Source of the DNA: Pardosa pseudoannulata
Taxonomy: Eukaryota > Arthropoda > Arachnida > Araneae > Lycosidae
Length of the DNA: 64,000 nt
Assembly (NCBI GenBank): GCA_032207245.1
Contig: CM063508.1
Span: forward strand, 95,948,516-96,012,515
Reading direction: 5' to 3'
Of this stretch, positions 1 through 64,000 are shown piece after piece. Under the pieces are notes generated by a model. That model saw only the letters and a program-made list of their open reading frames with translations, was not told where the DNA came from and did not search any database. Made by a program: the position numbers and the translations under genes. Each line of letters begins with the position of its first letter. Positions within the stretch are counted from its first letter, which is position 1.

Positions 1-214
1 TATGATGATAAACCACTTTTTTCTTTTCCCATCACATATCTCCTTTGCATATACTAGAAAATTACCACAAGCCAGGCCTAAGAATAGTAATTAGATTTTT
101 ATGAAATCAACTTCCAATATGAGTAAAGAAAAGTAGCTTTAAGATTGTCTTTGTAAATCCCAATAATTAAAATTTTATGCACTTAATACTTTAAATATAT
201 ACTGCATACTGTAC

Positions 215-54900
<54,686 letters not shown>

Positions 54901-57033
54901 TTTATTGTTTTACAGTGCTCGAGTTTAATATTCCATTGAAAACATTCCACTGCTAATTAAAATGACAGAAACATCTTTACCCGTTGCCATTTAAATTACA
55001 GGAAATGAAATTTCAAATTATACCGCTCTTGTCAAACATGGTTACCATAGAAACGAAGTTACCATACAGAAATTAGCCCCTCCTTCCAGTCTTTAACTGC
55101 CTATAATAAACTGTGATATTATCACAGCTTTGATAACATCCAGTTCTATGGAAAAAGTGTAGAGTTTTCTACAACGCTCTTTTATAATGATATTCTTTTA
55201 TATAACATTTATTAAATACAGCTTTTTTATCAAAGTATATTGTATTGCACGTAACCAAAGAATATACATAATAAAACGTTAAGCTTTCCAAAAATCTCTA
55301 AAAAGGAAAAAAATAGAAAAATTAAATAAAAATATACAACAGATATAATAAATATCTTAGTGAACAGGTTCGGTTCTAAATATCTCCCCCCCCGAGTGTT
55401 ATTATTTGGTTATCTCTATCCACCATATAAAATTAAAATATAAAACTCATATAATAGGAGAATTTTTTTATTATTATTATTCAATTATAATGGAAAAACA
55501 AGCATAGAAATGCTTACAACAAATTCAACAAACATATGCATACCAATTTCATCTAGAAATATAATTAATAGACAAAAATGAAAAGTACTAGATAGTACTA
55601 GAATCTCCGTCGCCGTATCCGTAGATGTCTCCCGCTTAGCAACAAATGCTTGCTAAAAGTTTTTTTTTCCCACTTTTTACCCCAATTTTTACACTCCTAT
55701 TTCATTTTGCGTGCAATTAATAATAACGCCCAGGAAGTTCAGTTGCTAACTCTTCCTATGAGGTCCCGCGATACTCCTATTCGTTATGAAGATTTTTAAA
55801 AATGATATTTTTCAGAAGTAACATAGAATTCTTTCGAATCATGGGTAATTTTCGAAAACAATTGGCATGATATTAAAGACATTATGGTGAATTTTAAAAG
55901 AACGTAGTTTTTTCTCTTAAAAATCTGATGTAGACATCATATATGACTGAGACGTCAATAATACACAATTTCTGAAAAACTTTGATGACATGATATGTTA
56001 TTAGAATTATTATGTGTACATTTCCCCTGAGGTTCATAATTAGCTTCTTTTCTCGAGTTTTTTCTGACTAAAGTTCAAGTTATGCCGTCACCGTTATATA
56101 CCGACGTTTATACCCGTTAAATTGAGATTTTTTGTTGTATAGATACTTCTTTATAGACTGAAATATTTCAATATTATAATATTTTCTTTACTTCGTACCA
56201 GAAAGTGATATAGATGGTGCTCTGAATAACTTATCTCGATTGTGTAGTAATTATTTTGTTTTCTAGTATATAGTATGCAAGATGTAAACAAACTTTTACA
56301 GCCATATATGGCCTTCTTTAATACACAACAGCAAATAATACATTTTTATTTTCATTTTTTTTTAATGGACTTAATTTTTTTTCATTTTTTAGAGTTAACA
56401 ACTAAAATTTAGAAAAATATAGTAAGATTAAAGATTTTGGCTTATCACATTCGTTTTAATATTCTACACGTAAATGATGGTGAACAAACCCTTTGGGTAA
56501 ATTTATAATAGAAATATAATCAATAATAGCTTCACAACTTTGAAAAAGAAAAAGAAAATTTCTTATTTGAAATATACAAGTTGTGACCGCTAAGTAAGGT
56601 AAATAACCTCTCAAACTGAATTTGACGAGTTCTGTGACATTCAGTCAAATGTAGTGTGTGGTTTCGTCCGTATTCATAGATTTATTACCTTCTTTTGTCT
56701 GTTTTGTGGTTTTGTAGCATATCATGGGTCAAAGAATAAATTTGAATTTGGAATTTCACACTCCTGTAAAGTGGTTTTTAGCTCCACATCGGATTACTGA
56801 ACTTTCGCAGTCACCTTATTCTTAAGATATGTCCTCACCACACTTTCTTCCTAAACTTAAAGTGGTTCTAAAAGGGTGAATACTTACAGCCCTTGCGCAA
56901 TAACAAGCTGGTATGACGTGGAAATTAAGAGCTATACCAGTAAAAGAGTTTTCAATGATTTGTACACACATTGTCAGAGGTGTATAGTGTACTACGGGGA
57001 CTATTTTGAAGGGCTGCAAACATTTTTCATCTG
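54901..57033. other. Upstream region of the SYCP2-like gene; no further gene recognised
   Basis: Contains the X-box (listed). From about 55600 to 57000 the base composition is less AT-biased and there are short GC-richer patches (ctccgtcgccgtatccgtag at about 55603), but no coding motif or repeat family I can name. Confidence 0.4.
55041..55054 (+). promoter_or_regulatory. RFX-type X-box upstream of SYCP2-like gene
   Basis: GTTACCATAGAAAC fits the X-box consensus RYYNYYNNRRNRAC at every position. It lies 141 bp upstream of the minus-strand ATG, the usual promoter range. RFX factors activate ciliary and, in mammals, spermatogenic/meiotic genes. A second half-site, GTTACCAT, follows at about 55058. 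The match is seen; the function is inferred. Confidence 0.45.
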
Positions 57034-57082
57034 AGGCCTACACCACATAAGTGACTTATATGGACTTATGTGGTGTAGGCCT
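57034..57082. repeat. Perfect 19-bp inverted repeat (hairpin)
   Basis: AGGCCTACACCACATAAGT at 57034-57052 and its exact reverse complement at 57064-57082, with an 11-nt loop. Confidence 0.93.
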
Positions 57083-59919
57083 AGCATGGAATTATAATTC
57101 ATCAGTTATATGACTTATTGATTACACTTTGTAATTTTGAGTTAAATAAAATTTCCGTTGCTATTATGACCATTAAAACAACTTCAAGACCTATTGCCTT
57201 GTAACAACGAGCTGTCGAATGTTATTTAAAACCTTGGTCACATCTTTAATCTGTCCAGCGTGGCGCAGTTTGGGTCTTATCGATGAATAGAAGTTTGCAT
57301 TGACGAGTATAAATGAGGCCTTACTTTCAATAATAAAATCTAACTACTTATTTTAGAAGAAAAATACATAAACAAAAAATAACTTAAGCATAATTAAATA
57401 AAAAGAAAAATAAGTCTCTAAAATTACACCGCCGCCTCAATCACACGATCGCGTTAAGAGCATGACTCTCGTTGGAGAGTCCAACTGCAACTCTTCCACC
57501 TCTTTCCCTATCTTACTATAAACCTCGGTCACAGGGGTCGTATCTCAACCTCCCTCTTTTGATCTTCGTCCTTCAGATTATTCAGAGGTTTAACCCTTGG
57601 TGTCTGGCTAACGTGGGAAAATAATCTTCACATTGAATTTTCCCGACGGTAAGTCCACAATCGCATTCCTCCAACACAATCGCTTTGTTCAAAACATTCC
57701 CAAGTTCCAGTGTCACAAAATACCATAACTAGGAAGCTGTGGATTCTTCCACCTGTCAATATTGTTAAAGGATAACGCCCTATTGTCTACACAAGACACT
57801 CACGGGTCTTTCATTGACTTTGAAGGGCGCGCCACTTACATGCCCACTCTCAACTTTGAAACTTACCGTGAAAAAGTTATTTTCAAACCTTTTAAGCACT
57901 CGCCATAGAGATGAACTGCAAGTTGCACTCCTCTCTCATTATTTTCATTGGGGTGCAAGTGTCATTGAAACTGATCGAGTTATTGATCATTGTTATATTT
58001 TAACAAAATCACATATGCATTCGCATAGAAGAAAAAATAACCACATACCCACTAAATGGAATTTAACCCCATTTGACTATTAATCATCACTTGTAACGTT
58101 TATAAACTAAAAAAAAAACTTAAGGAGGTAGGGGACATAATTTAAGACGGACAAATAAATCTTATAATGCAATACGTATTAAAAAAACTAAATTAATGGG
58201 AGACAAAATTTAAAATCTGAAACTAAATCTGATTATGCTAATGCAAAACATGTTAAATACACAAAAAATAACATTACATACATACAGGTACATTAATCAG
58301 ACTTTACAAATTATCAATTTAAAATAACAATTCTATTTGTACGCACGTTTCAGCGTCGCAGGCTAGATATGATACGGATTGTGAAATATGAAACAATTTT
58401 CATTTCTCAAGTCCATTATCCTAACTTGTCCTTTCATTTTCTTCCGCCTTTCCTGTTTACAATTCCTAGTAACGGGATCTCTGAATTATCCCAAAATCTG
58501 CTTCCCTCTCCCCATTTGATGCCGGGTTGTCCTGGAAAATCATATGCCTCAAAATCCTTCCAACTAGGTTTATATGCAATTTTTGGGGTGTGCCAAAATT
58601 CTACTGGTTCAACTTCTTTTTTTTCTTTTCGAAATAATATTCACCGTAATAGCCCTAAACAAAAATTCATTGATCTTATTTTTGTGGATGTGTCCAGCTG
58701 ATTCATTCCCAAGATATATTATAAATGAATGCTGTTTCAACTGTCTGTCCGTTTTAATGAACCTTTTCAAGTGCGTACCAAAATTGTTTGCCAGACTCCT
58801 ACAAGACCTAGAAGACGTAAGGTCAACTGGATTCTCTGGGCTGAGCCCTCTAATCCAGATAATTCTAATAGTGATAACAAAAATGAAGCTAGCAGAGAAA
58901 TAAACAATTAAAAGGGGGGAAAACATAAAAATAATGAGAAGAAAGATTAAGTATAGAAGACAAAAAATATAATTAAGTGGCCAGGGATATCCAAACAAAA
59001 TTACGTGATAAATGAAATAAAATATAAGAATTGAAATTAAAAATAATAATAAAAAATATTAAAGTTAATAAGACAACATACGAAATGATAAAATAAAAAA
59101 AAGCAGAAATATTAAATCAGGTTTACATTGAGAAAATTTGACGTCATCAGGGATCGAACCGTCAACCCGAGGAGTGCGACGATCGAATGCCAGACTCATG
59201 AATTAACACCTTCGCTTTATACATTTCACATCCTTTATCCCTTGATCTTAACTCAAGGTCAAGGTAATTGGGTTAACGGAGTACCTAGCGAAGTGGAAAG
59301 TCTTCACTTTAACCTCCGAACGTGAAGAGATCAAAACATAAATTTAGGCCTCTAGGCAAAAAGTAATCCAAACAAGAATTTAAAACGCTCCAGCTCACGA
59401 GAGAGCGAGGAGGTGAGAACGTTCTCATAAAAAATTATGAGTAACCAGCGCGTTGTCTAATTAAAGGATAATTAGACTGTAACCTTGACAGTGACCAATT
59501 GGGATGGTTAACAGAGTTATACAGATTCCATAAAATGTTGCTCAAAAAATAACATAGATAGGTAAAACAATAACAAAAATAGGGACTATAAGAATGCAAC
59601 TTGGTACAACAAATAAAAAATTAGCAAAAGTGACAGCACTAACAAAAAGATATATTTTTGGTTTTTATAAAATTTTTAAATTTTTATTAAGCATTTTTTC
59701 AGTTTTTTATATTTTTTAAAACATAGAACAAGACGATACATTACAATAACAAAAAAGCTAAAGCAAAGTAGCGGAACGATATGATACTCAAAAAATTGGA
59801 AAAATTAATAAAAAAATAAGCCAAAAAAAGAAAACGGTACTTCACAAATAAAAAATAGGTGAAAACAATTTAAAATATTAAAAAACTTAAAAGCACAAAA
59901 TTTTGAAAAATTTCTGGAT
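57083..59919. other. Unassigned region left of the retrotransposon
   Basis: The part at 57440-58080 is GC-richer than average and looks like decayed repeat sequence. Plus-strand frames at 58369-58701 and 58729-58911 (RTKIVCQTPTRPRRRKVNW) are short and match nothing I know. A tRNA-like B box in minus orientation (GGTTCGATCCCTGATGAC) lies at about 59144-59161. Confidence 0.35.
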
Positions 59920-59927
59920 GTGGTTGT

Positions 59928-60003
59928 CGCCAGGGATCGAACCATCAACCACAGGAGAGAGCAGAAAAGAGCGGACACGCTACCAGGCGTGCCACTCGGA
60001 CAT
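59928..60003 (-). repeat. tRNA-like sequence downstream of the RT ORF
   Basis: On the minus strand: GTCCGAGTGGCACGCCTGGT followed about 50 nt later by the B box GGTTCGATCCCTGGCGAC. It starts 48 bp after the RT stop codon. A similar B box recurs about 780 bp further on at 59144-59161. It looks like a tRNA-derived SINE or retroelement tail, not a functional tRNA. Confidence 0.5.
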
Positions 60004-60050
60004 CAGATATTGCGTGAAAAAAGCAATGTTAATGACAACAAAAAAATGCA

Positions 60051-61268
60051 TTATTCTCCTCTCCTTCGCTTAGAAGGGGGAAGAGCCATATCGGGACGAT
60101 ATAATAATGCTCTAGGCCTCTTTGCCGAGCTAGGAACAGCAGGATTATACACAGGAAGATTGTGAAGTACAGGATTCTGAATAAATTCAATGCTACGGTG
60201 AAAGCGCAGCGCAAGTCTTTTGAACTCAGGTAGAATAGGCCTGACTTTAAGATTATTATGTATCATATCATTCCTCACGTACCAAGGAGCAGAAACACAT
60301 TTTTTAAGGACAGAATTTTGGACAACTTGAAGACTCTTGAGATGAGTAAGAGCGGCAGTTCCCCATACAGGACAACCATAAGTCATTATGGGTCTGATAT
60401 AACTTTTATATAACAATAACTTTGTTTTCGTATGCAGGCGACTTCGATAATTGAGATATACATTTAGAGTGCCAATTGCAGCCTTCATTTTTCGAACAGT
60501 GTTTTCGATATGAAGTCTCCAATTTAATTTTGAATCTAGGGTAACACCTAGGTATTTATATGAAGACTCCCAGGGAATATCTTCATCGTAAAGTTTAAAG
60601 TTATTGTGATTAATGAAATTAGAAACATTTTTCTGAGTGAAAAACATGGCAGCACATTTAGTTGGATTTACCTTGATACGCCAACAAGAAAGCCAATGCT
60701 CGTAAATTTTAAGATAATTCCGAATGGTAGAGAACGCACAGCGTGTTTGTTTGTGTCGGGAGAGGATGGCTGTGTCATCTGCGTAGAGGCAAAGCTCGAT
60801 ACGTGGATCAGATGGCATGTCATTAATATAAACGTTGAACAGTTTAGGGCCAAGTAAGCTACCCTGAGGAACCCCTGAGAGAATAGGTCGAGGTGTTGAG
60901 AGAGTGTTGTTAACTCTGACAACGAACTCACGATTTTGAAGATAATGAGAGAAAATTTTAATAAGCTGGGGGGGAAAATTTAAGTTAATGAGCTTAAAAA
61001 TTAGCCCTTCCAACCAGATTTTGTCGAATGCTTTCGCAATGTCTATGAATATAGCAGCAGTAACGTGTTTAACTGCGTTTGCAGCATGAATTAGTTCTGC
61101 AACCCTCCAGAGCTGATGTTCGGTGTGGAGTGTTTACGACGGAAACCAAATTGTTCCGGTCGAATGATGTTTTAAGTATTGCAGAAACTCGACCATTATG
61201 CGCTGAGCTAAGATATATTCATAGACTTTTGAAAATACCCCGACAAAACTGATTGGACGAAAAATTTA
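60051..61268 (-). pseudogene. Jockey-like ORF2, reverse transcriptase part
   Basis: Starts at RPISFVGVFSKVYEYIL (RT motif 2 region). It has frameshifts near 61100-61180, around EQFGFRRKHST. It continues IFIDIAKAFDKIW (motif A), SGVPQGSLLGPKLFNVYIND (motif B), LCLYADDTAIL (motif C, the YADD catalytic pair) and YKYLGVTLDSKL. It ends PPSKRRRGE at 60051. The upstream RT fingers are missing or scrambled, so this is a relic even though the 320 C-terminal codons are open. Confidence 0.87.
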
Positions 61269-61274
61269 GAGGGA

Positions 61275-61880
61275 CGGTGTGGGTCGAGGAGGTGTGGTCG
61301 TAACCTCTGCCCCGGGGTACACACCAAATGTACGCTCTTTTTTATTTGTGAGTTTGTTGGGTTGGGTGGGGGTGTGGGGGGGGTACTGGGGGGGTGGAGT
61401 CAAGGGGGGCGGGGTGCTAACATGTTGTTATAATAGGAAGGGGGGGGGGTATAAAATCAATGGGGGGGTGGGGGGTGGTGTATGAGAATGGGGGGGGGTG
61501 ATAAGATTGAATATAATGATTTGTGGGGGGGGGGGGGGAGTGGAAGGGGGGATTGGGGGGTCCATGAAGGGGGGGGTTTTGAAAGTTTGTTTTGTAAGGT
61601 GGGCGAGAATTATTATTAATATGGTGTAATGAGATTGTTATAATGTAGAGATGTGAGTAGTTGGGTGTGATTGTTTGGGAGGTGGGTTGTTGCTGGGGGG
61701 GTTTTCCGTGGGTGGGGTTTTGGGGGACGTGTGGGTGCCCTGCTGGATTTTGAGGTGTGGGGGTGGGAAGATGTTTGTTTGAGATTGGTGTGTTGGGGAG
61801 GTTTTTTCTTTAAAGATCTACCATATTGGTTATTACTGTTTGTGATGGGGTATTGCGTGCATAGGAGTCTTAATTATTTT
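61275..61880. other. C-depleted, G-run-rich anomalous stretch
   Basis: The plus strand is dominated by G and T, with runs of up to 14 G (61525-61538) and very few C, inside what should be RT-coding sequence. The length (about 600 bp) is close to what the missing RT segment would need. No RT motif is readable on either strand. Either a sequencing/consensus artefact or a strand-asymmetrically mutated segment. Confidence 0.75.
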
Positions 61881-63060
61881 GAGATAAGGGATTGTATCAT
61901 AGTTGTGGGAATGGAAGGGACGGAATGTGTGTTCGGTCCTACGAAGATTGAGGCTGCCCTCCAAATGCTGTTGTCAGAAGCCGTTAACGACTCAACATAA
62001 GTGTTCCAGCGTTCTCTACTGCAGATCCTAATCTCTTTCCGGACCAGGGCTTGCAAACGATTTAGAGAAACTTTGAGATCAGGATCACGAGAATTCTGCC
62101 AGTCCCTCCTAATAGAGTTTCTTTCGTTGATCAAATGTCTGATGTGACGAGGAAGGCGATAATAGTCAATGGTTTTGACATGAGGCTTGGTAGCTTCTGC
62201 GTAAGCAGCGAGAATAAAATCTCGGAACTTACAAACCGCATCCTCAGCAGACTCAGGAGAGTCGATGGAGTGGAAAGGAAAACCTTTCGTGCTGAGAATA
62301 TGCTCGTAGTCCTCCCAGTTGGTACGGAGGGTGTAAGGCGAGCGAATGTCAATCCCACTGATATTAAACACCAGCACAACAGGGAGATGATCAGACGAAA
62401 GATCATTAACAGCGGAAATTTCGTGGGGATAGGGGAAATTGCGGGTGATGGCAAAATCAATTATTGAATAAGGATGACCAATAAAGGTAGAAGAATTTGG
62501 GGCGATAATTTGAGCCAAAGTATTATCAGCCCAGCGGCGAAGTTTGGAGCCACGGTGATCAAAATTGCGACACCCCCAAGAATAGTGGTGCGCGTTAAAG
62601 TCACCCGCAATAATAAAATTTGGATAATTTTTGGTAAGAATTTCAATATCTGGGACTAGCAGAGTACTTCTATCATTTCTAGCATAAATAGCAATCAGAG
62701 CAAATTTAGGTAGATTTTGAATATGAATTTCAACAATAGTGGCTTCACAATTTTGAAGCCAAGGGGTAGGGATCCTAACATGAGAAATAGTATTTTTGAG
62801 GTAAATTCCAGTGCCACCCCAAACAGCATTATTGCAACTACGAGGCCTGTCGTCATGGTAAAATTCGTAGTTCGCAATATGACAATTCATACCCTGGGAG
62901 AGGTGAGTCTCCGAGATTAAGAACGCGTCAAAGTTATTGTCACAAATAAACTGCCTGACTTCTGAAATTTTGGGATGAAGCCCGTTAGCATTCCAGAAGC
63001 CAATATTAAGAGCGTTCAAGTTAGAAACGTTGATTTTAACTTGTGCAGATGCGCCTTACG
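61874..63060 (-). pseudogene. Jockey-like ORF2, endonuclease part
   Basis: AP-endonuclease-like domain that nicks target DNA. Motifs in order: LNIGFWNANGL (catalytic Asn), FLISETHL (metal-binding Glu), ALIAIYARND, FIIAGDFNAHHYSWG (Asp/Asn pair), SIIDFAIT, DLSSDHLPVVL (catalytic SDH). It then runs through the linker to IWRAASIFVG and stops just before the G-rich stretch. There is no ATG near the start; the in-frame sequence opens after a TAA at about 63058-63060, preceded by a possible ORF1 tail ending WGEAKKNNGKLTKST. The endonuclease itself is intact, but its RT is disconnected. Confidence 0.85.
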
Positions 63061-63210
63061 TACTCTTTGTAAGCTTGCCATTATTTTTCTTTGCTTCGCC
63101 CCAGAAACTACCTTTCTTCATTAGGTCTGAATCCATCCTTACCTTACTACATGGAGAGATAGGGATTGTATACCTCTTTGCATTGTATATCCCTTATCCT
63201 TTTGGTTCGC

Positions 63211-63300
63211 GCCACTGGGGCTGGACGATATCAAAAAGTTAATATCGCGATATATTCCCAAATTGATATTATTGATATATCACGACATTACTTTAAAGTA
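63211..63300. repeat. GATATC-rich MITE-like terminus
   Basis: CACTGGGGCTGGACGATATC followed by ATATCGCGATAT (perfect palindrome, 63242-63253) and further atatc/gatat variants. This wording is widespread at ends of hAT-type MITEs in animals; a second end was not found. Confidence 0.4.
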
Positions 63301-63532
63301 GAAGGGTATATTACTATTTCAGGTATTACTATTTTGAATATCCTTTCATCCCAAACCATTTTTTATTCTTATCAAGAAAAAAAAGGTGCCAATGAGGAAT
63401 TTGCACATGTGGGGATTCGAACAACTTAGTGTTTTTCTGGTAATTTCAGACTCGTAGATTCCAAAAATGTTCTCAAAAATGTAAAAAACTGGGTCCATCA
63501 TTTAAAAAATTTATTTTAAAGTTAAGCGAAAA

Positions 63533-63642
63533 TCACGTGACACCAAAAAGCTCCGTGATTGGTTGTGATGTCATCGTTCATGCAGACACAGCCATCTAAA
63601 CACAAGGCCTGCGCGCTGATTTTCCAAAAACCGGTCACGTGA
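63533..63642 (+). promoter_or_regulatory. Promoter-like cluster: two TCACGTGA E-boxes and a CCAAT box
   Basis: TCACGTGA at 63533-63540 and 63635-63642, with GATTGG (a CCAAT box on the other strand) at 63557-63562, in a GC-richer island. Downstream, ATGTAAGGTAAGT at about 63762 could be the donor of a first exon. A plus-strand gene may begin here and leave the window; no protein is identifiable. Confidence 0.3.
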
Positions 63643-64000
63643 TCTCTCAAAGGCGGTATTCTATTTATTCTGTCGATGCTTGTTGATTGCTTGCCTATTA
63701 CTTCTTTTGAAAAAAAAACAAAGAAAGAAATTTATGGAAGTAAAATAATGTTTGCTTTTATATGTAAGGTAAGTAGCAATTTCGCTACTGTGTCTCCTAT
63801 TATTTTATGAGCTGTTTTCTAATTAAGTATATCATAAGAATGATGGTAATTCTTAAGTTCGATACTTTAGAATGGTTCAAATGTTTTGTTATTAGTATGT
63901 GCTTTGTATCATATTGTATATTATAACTGTCGTTTTAAAAATAAGTTTCATTTTATTGTTAGATCTCATTAAGGAGTTTATAATTATATAATACAACATT

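Larger units (their letters stand above)
59920..63160 (-). mobile_element. Decayed Jockey-like non-LTR retrotransposon
   Basis: Minus-strand order: a short ORF1-like tail (about 63160-63061), an APE-type endonuclease (63060-61874), an aberrant G-rich stretch (61275-61880 on the plus strand), then reverse transcriptase (61268-60051). The RT tail ends KRPRALLYRPDM, typical of Jockey-clade ORF2. A tRNA-like sequence follows the RT stop. Neither the 3' poly(A) end nor a target-site duplication could be located. Confidence 0.85.

Noticed and set aside
57440..58080. Possible LTR-retrotransposon remnant
   Set aside because: Base composition differs from the neighbourhood, but no protease, RT, integrase, primer-binding site or paired LTR could be recognised.
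61279..62000. Glycine/valine-rich plus-strand frames
   Set aside because: They arise from the G-run-rich anomaly and from the antisense of the endonuclease.
62131..62920. Several short frames on both strands around 62.1-62.9 kb
   Set aside because: All are shadow frames of the endonuclease, which has continuous catalytic motifs.

Overview
This is an AT-rich metazoan nuclear window with long introns, many (TA)n tracts and scattered transposon debris. The right end carries a Jockey-type non-LTR retrotransposon (endonuclease plus reverse transcriptase). With the decayed piggyBac, mariner and pogo copies and the tRNA-derived SINEs, this points to an arthropod, possibly a chelicerate. That is inference; the sequence alone does not name the species.

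The dominant feature is one very large minus-strand gene. It runs from a start codon at 54900 down through 32 small exons and leaves the window at the left edge. I assembled the exons by eye from conserved peptides and GT-AG boundaries. All 32 join in one uninterrupted frame of 1,324 codons. The product is a synaptonemal complex protein 2 (SYCP2/SYCP2L) homologue: an ARM-like domain (about residues 7-230), an Spt16M-like domain (about 233-344), and a long, basic, Ser/Asn-rich low-complexity region with short conserved patches. The C-terminal coiled coil is expected to lie off the left edge. Two internal amplifications stand out: a duplicated 66-nt exon right after the Spt16M-like domain, and a 44-residue tandem repeat in the largest exon. 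A perfect RFX-type X-box lies about 140 bp upstream of the start codon.

The introns hold most of the other content. There are three tRNA-derived SINEs with target-site duplications (8.2, 15.0 and 17.2 kb), a decayed piggyBac (24.8-26.7 kb) and a mariner relic (28.2-29.0 kb). There are hAT-like MITEs (38.7, 41.2 and 47.2 kb), TTAA-flanked MITEs with one nested in another (49.2-49.8 kb), and a pogo/Tigger-like element (52.6-54.4 kb). An unclassified repeat occurs twice in opposite orientation (4.0-4.8 and 32.4-33.7 kb).

From 54.9 to 59.9 kb I recognise no gene, only a perfect hairpin near 57.05 kb. From 59.9 to 63.1 kb lies the decayed Jockey-like element on the minus strand; its middle is replaced by a C-poor, G-run-rich stretch that may be an assembly artefact. 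The last 0.5 kb has CCAAT and paired TCACGTGA motifs, which could be the promoter of a plus-strand gene starting at the right edge.
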